Of a DNA stretch of 64,000 nt, positions 60,774 to 64,000 are shown piece by piece (position 1 is the stretch's first letter; every line of letters begins with the position of its first letter). The stretch is from an uncultured Lachnospiraceae bacterium (GTDB lineage Bacteria > Bacillota > Clostridia > Lachnospirales > Lachnospiraceae). The notes under the pieces are model-generated. The model was given only the letters and a program-made list of their open reading frames with translations. It was not told the origin of the DNA and ran no database searches. The stretch lies in contig CAJUDE010000030.1 of assembly GCA_910585295.1 (NCBI GenBank), positions 120,900 through 184,899 on the forward strand, written 5' to 3'. Both the position numbers and the translations under genes were made by a program.

Positions 60774-63700
60774 ATGGCTGACAGAAATGTAAATATGACA
60801 ACCAGAGTAGGTATAAGCGGTGAAAAAGAATATAAAGAAGCCTGCAAAGATATAAACAAAAACCTTGCGCTACTCAATTCGGAAATGAAACTTGTAACGG
60901 CTGAATACAAGGATAATGCAGACAGCATTGAGGCGCTAAAGGCTAAGCAGGAGATTTTACAAAAGACATATGACGAGCAGGCTAAGAAAGTTGAGGCGGC
61001 TAAAAAAGTATTACAAGAATACCAAAACGCTGAAAATCAAAATGCTGATGCAATCCAAAAAGCACAGAAAGAGTTAAATTACCAAAGAGCAGCTTTAGAA
61101 AATACAAATAATGCTTTAAAAGAAAATGCAAGACAGCAGCAGGAGGCAGAAAAAGCAACCAGCGCAGCAGCATTAGCCCAAAAGCAATATGAAGAACATT
61201 GCAAACAGATAAATGAAAATATAACACAGCTATCGTCTGAATTAAAGGTGGTGGCAGCGGAGTACAAAGGAAATGAAACCAGCGTAGAGGCATTAGGGAA
61301 AAAGCAGGAAATTTTAGCAAAAATCTTTAATGAGCAGGGAATAAAGCTGAATGAAACCGAAGAGGCACTAAGAAAATGCAAGGAAGAAAACGGGGAATAC
61401 AGCGAAGAGGCAAGAAAGCTAGAAACAGAGCTTAATAACCAACGGGCTACGCTGCTGGACGCAGAGGCAGCTTTACAAGCTGTAGAAAATGAATTATCAG
61501 AGGGCGTGCAGGCACAGCGCCAGTATGAGGCGGCTTGCCAGGGGATAGATAAAAATTTATCCCTTTTGGGCGCAGAATTGCAGGAAGTAAATGCAAAATA
61601 CAAGACGAATGAGAACAGCGCAAAAGCCGTGGCTGAAAAGCAGGAAGTTCTTAAAAGGACGTATGACGAGCAGGCAAAAAAGGTAGCGGAAACAGAAAGA
61701 GCCTATGAAAGCATGGTAAGGCAGTACGGGGAAACCAGCAGCGAGGCTAAAGAGCTTGAAACACAGCTGCACAATGAAAGAGCCGCCTTATATGACGTAG
61801 AAAACCAGCTTGCAGAAACCGAGCAGGGGCATAGCGGGCTAGCGTCTGCTATGGGAAATCTGGGCGGCATTATGGCGAAAGGCATAGCGGCAGTGGGGGC
61901 GGCTGCGGCTGCAATCGGTACGGCGGTAGTGGCGGGGCTGGGCTATGCCGTAAGCCAAGCGGACGAGGCAAAGGGCGCTTTAAATGATTTCTGCGCAGCC
62001 ACGGGGACGGCTACAGAGGACGCAGGGCAGTACAAGCAGGTTATGGAGAACATCTATAACGCTAATTTTGGCGAAGGCTTTGAGGACATAGCGGCAGCTA
62101 TGGCAGAGGTACGGCAGCAGGCAGGCGACTTAGGGGCAGACGAGCTGGAAAAAATGACGACCAACGCATTAGCGCTGCGGGATACGTTTGACTTTGACGT
62201 AGCGGAAAGCACCAGAGCCGCAACGCAGCTTATGGAAAAATTCGGCGTATCCTCTGACGAGGCATATAACCTTATTGCGCAGGGCGCACAGAACGGGCTT
62301 AACAAGAACGGGGATTTGCTGGACGTTATCAACGAATACAGTAACCAGTATTCGCAGGCAGGGCTAAGCGCAGAGGATATGTTTAACTCTATCGCTAATG
62401 GCGCTGCTACTGGCGTTTGGAGCATAGACAAGATGGGCGACGCTTTTAAGGAGTTTAGTATCCGCATGAATGACGGGACGGCAAACGAATACCTTACAAG
62501 TCTGGGGCTTAACGCAGACGAAGTGGTAGGGAAATTCCAAAAAGGCGGCGACAGTGCAAAAGAGGCTATGAGCCAAGTAAGCGAGGCGCTTAAGAACTGC
62601 GACGACAAGAGCCTACAGTATACGGCGGGCGTGGGCTTAATGGGTACTATGTGGGAAGATATGGGCGCTGATGCCTGCACGTCGCTTATGGACGTTGAGG
62701 GGCAGATAAGCAAGACCACGGACGCTATGGGGAAGATTAACGCCGTAAAATATGACACATTTTCAGAGGCTATGCAGGGCGCAGGCAGGATACTACAGAC
62801 CAGCTTTATCATGCCGATAGGCGAGCAGGCGCTACCGATTTTCAGCCAGTTTGCAAACGAGCTGGCGCAGGGTGCGGCAGAGGCGGGCGGCGATATGGGG
62901 AAACTGGCGCAGAGCTTTGGCGACGCACTAAGCAATATGGTAAACGGGCTGGCAGAAATGCTGCCGCAGATTACCAGCTTTGCCGTAGAGCTTGTAAACG
63001 GGCTTGTAGACGGCATTGTAGAGAGTGCGCCAGCAATCGTGCAGGCGGGCGTAGGAATGATTACGGGGCTTGTGGACGGCATTGTAGAGGCGATACCGAC
63101 ACTGGCAGAGAGCGCAACGGAGATAATAACCACTCTGATTAACGGCATTGTGGAGCTGATACCGTCGCTGGCAGAGGGCGCAGTACAGATTATTGCGGGG
63201 CTGGCAAAAGGGCTGGGCGAGGCGCTGCCAGAGCTGATACCAAGCGTAGTAGATGCAGTGCTTACCATAGTGGATACGCTGATAAACAACGTGCCTATGC
63301 TGATAGATGCAGCCTTGCAGCTTGTCACGGGGCTTGCAGACGGGATTATAGCGGCGCTGCCAGTCATCATAGAGAAACTGCCGCAGATTATAACCAGCAT
63401 AATAAATGCACTGGTAGAGGGCATACCGCTTATTTTGGAGAGCGCAGGCGACATTATAGTAGCGCTTGTGGACGGCATTATAGATGCAATTCCGCTGCTT
63501 ATAGCGGCAGTACCGCAGATTATTGTAGCCATTGCAGAGGGGCTTATAACGGGGCTGCCTAAAATTGTGGCGGCAGCGGGGCAGCTTGTGACGACGATTT
63601 TAAACAAGCTAAAGGAACTGCCAACACAGATACCGCAGGCGATAGCGGCGGGCGTGGAAAAAATAGCCGAGTGGGGCGCAAGCATGAAAGAAAAGGGCGG

Positions 63701-64000
63701 CACTGTCATTACAGAGTTTGTAACAAAGGTTATAGACGTTGTAAAGGAGCTGCCGCAGAAAATCTGGAACGGTATAGTAGATGCCGTTACCAGAGTAGCC
63801 ACATGGGGCTTGAATATGCAGGAAAAGGCGAAAGAGGTAATGAACACAATGCTTACAAACATTGTAACCATTGTGAAAGAAACGCCGCAGAAAGTCTGGA
63901 ACTGCATAGTAGATGCCGTAAATAAAGTAGCCACATGGGGCTTGAATATGCAGACCAAAGCGAAAGAAGTAATGAACACAATGCTTACAAACATTGTGAC
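60774..64000 (+). CDS. Tape measure protein, cut by window end
   Basis: At least 1,075 residues, open to the right edge. Residues 1-350 are coiled coil built from three related repeats of about 110-120 residues (each starting near a KNLALL/ENITQL/KNLSLL turn and containing KQEIL.K.YDEQ-like text). Then a hydrophobic segment (GIMAKGIAAVGAAAAAIGTA), a conserved tape measure core (MGDAFKEFSIRMND) and a long amphipathic repeat region of LVDGIVE/IINALVEGIP type from about residue 740. It sets tail length and may form the DNA channel. Confidence 0.93.
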   Translation, partial: MADRNVNMTTRVGISGEKEYKEACKDINKNLALLNSEMKLVTAEYKDNADSIEALKAKQEILQKTYDEQAKKVEAAKKVLQEYQNAENQNADAIQKAQKELNYQRAALENTNNALKENARQQQEAEKATSAAALAQKQYEEHCKQINENITQLSSELKVVAAEYKGNETSVEALGKKQEILAKIFNEQGIKLNETEEALRKCKEENGEYSEEARKLETELNNQRATLLDAEAALQAVENELSEGVQAQRQYEAACQGIDKNLSLLGAELQEVNAKYKTNENSAKAVAEKQEVLKRTYDEQAKKVAETERAYESMVRQYGETSSEAKELETQLHNERAALYDVENQLAETEQGHSGLASAMGNLGGIMAKGIAAVGAAAAAIGTAVVAGLGYAVSQADEAKGALNDFCAATGTATEDAGQYKQVMENIYNANFGEGFEDIAAAMAEVRQQAGDLGADELEKMTTNALALRDTFDFDVAESTRAATQLMEKFGVSSDEAYNLIAQGAQNGLNKNGDLLDVINEYSNQYSQAGLSAEDMFNSIANGAATGVWSIDKMGDAFKEFSIRMNDGTANEYLTSLGLNADEVVGKFQKGGDSAKEAMSQVSEALKNCDDKSLQYTAGVGLMGTMWEDMGADACTSLMDVEGQISKTTDAMGKINAVKYDTFSEAMQGAGRILQTSFIMPIGEQALPIFSQFANELAQGAAEAGGDMGKLAQSFGDALSNMVNGLAEMLPQITSFAVELVNGLVDGIVESAPAIVQAGVGMITGLVDGIVEAIPTLAESATEIITTLINGIVELIPSLAEGAVQIIAGLAKGLGEALPELIPSVVDAVLTIVDTLINNVPMLIDAALQLVTGLADGIIAALPVIIEKLPQIITSIINALVEGIPLILESAGDIIVALVDGIIDAIPLLIAAVPQIIVAIAEGLITGLPKIVAAAGQLVTTILNKLKELPTQIPQAIAAGVEKIAEWGASMKEKGGTVITEFVTKVIDVVKELPQKIWNGIVDAVTRVATWGLNMQEKAKEVMNTMLTNIVTIVKETPQKVWNCIVDAVNKVATWGLNMQTKAKEVMNTMLTNIV

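Noticed and set aside
62054..63994. 646-codon minus-strand open frame opposite the tape measure gene
   Set aside because: Ser/Ile/Thr/Pro-rich shadow created by the codon pattern of the repetitive tape measure gene; no motif, no ribosome site, opposite to the late operon.

Overview
The window joins about 38 kb of chromosome from an anaerobic Firmicute, most likely Clostridia of the Lachnospiraceae type, to about 24 kb of a tailed-phage (prophage-like) genome, with an orphan CRISPR array at the join. The lineage call is inference. It rests on an Amt-PII fusion, two classes of glutamine synthetase with an ANTAR regulator, HprK with a Crh-like HPr, HydF ([FeFe] hydrogenase maturation), a eukaryote-type HisA and Gram-positive style ribosome binding sites.

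Host, 1-38,130. A nitrogen block holds a minus-strand run hisA-like, glnA (GSI-alpha), ANTAR regulator and dapF, then guaB on the plus strand with a near-consensus promoter, then amt-PII and glnN (GSIII) on the minus strand. The amt and glnN leaders each carry a terminator-like hairpin, which suggests control by antitermination. Class II aldolase follows. A tightly packed nine-gene minus-strand run comes next: ftsH (with a roughly 355-residue repetitive tail), uvrC, hprK, M18 aminopeptidase, murB, rapZ, whiA, a Crh-like HPr and a lipid kinase. Then come pyrG, a HAD phosphatase with a C39-like peptidase, a VanSR-like two-component pair, hydF with a TM1266-type regulator, trkH/trkA potassium uptake, and a housekeeping group (DegV, YbaK, ABC-F, RlmI-like).

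Junction, 38,131-40,347. This holds a 166-bp nested inverted repeat, the second copy of a 115-bp structured repeat whose first copy opens the window, AT-rich DNA, and a 15-repeat CRISPR array with type II-like 36-bp repeats. No cas gene or recognisable tracrRNA is in view. Every repeat ends in an extended -10 box. Two terminator hairpins separate the array from the first phage gene.

Phage, 40,348-64,000 and continuing past the right edge. The early module has an HTH protein, a C5 cytosine methyltransferase, an odd tRNA-like element, an SSB-like protein, an HUH-type replication initiator, VRR-NUC, ParA, ParB-like, ASCH and many small proteins. A strong promoter with an immediate terminator hairpin lies before the late module. 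The late module has HNH, TerS, TerL, portal, protease, HK97 capsid, connectors, tail proteins and a tape measure protein cut by the window end. A minus-strand unit with its own promoter and terminator, encoding a membrane-anchored HIRAN-like protein, interrupts the head-tail genes. No integrase is visible; Rep plus ParA/ParB suggest plasmid-like maintenance at some stage.
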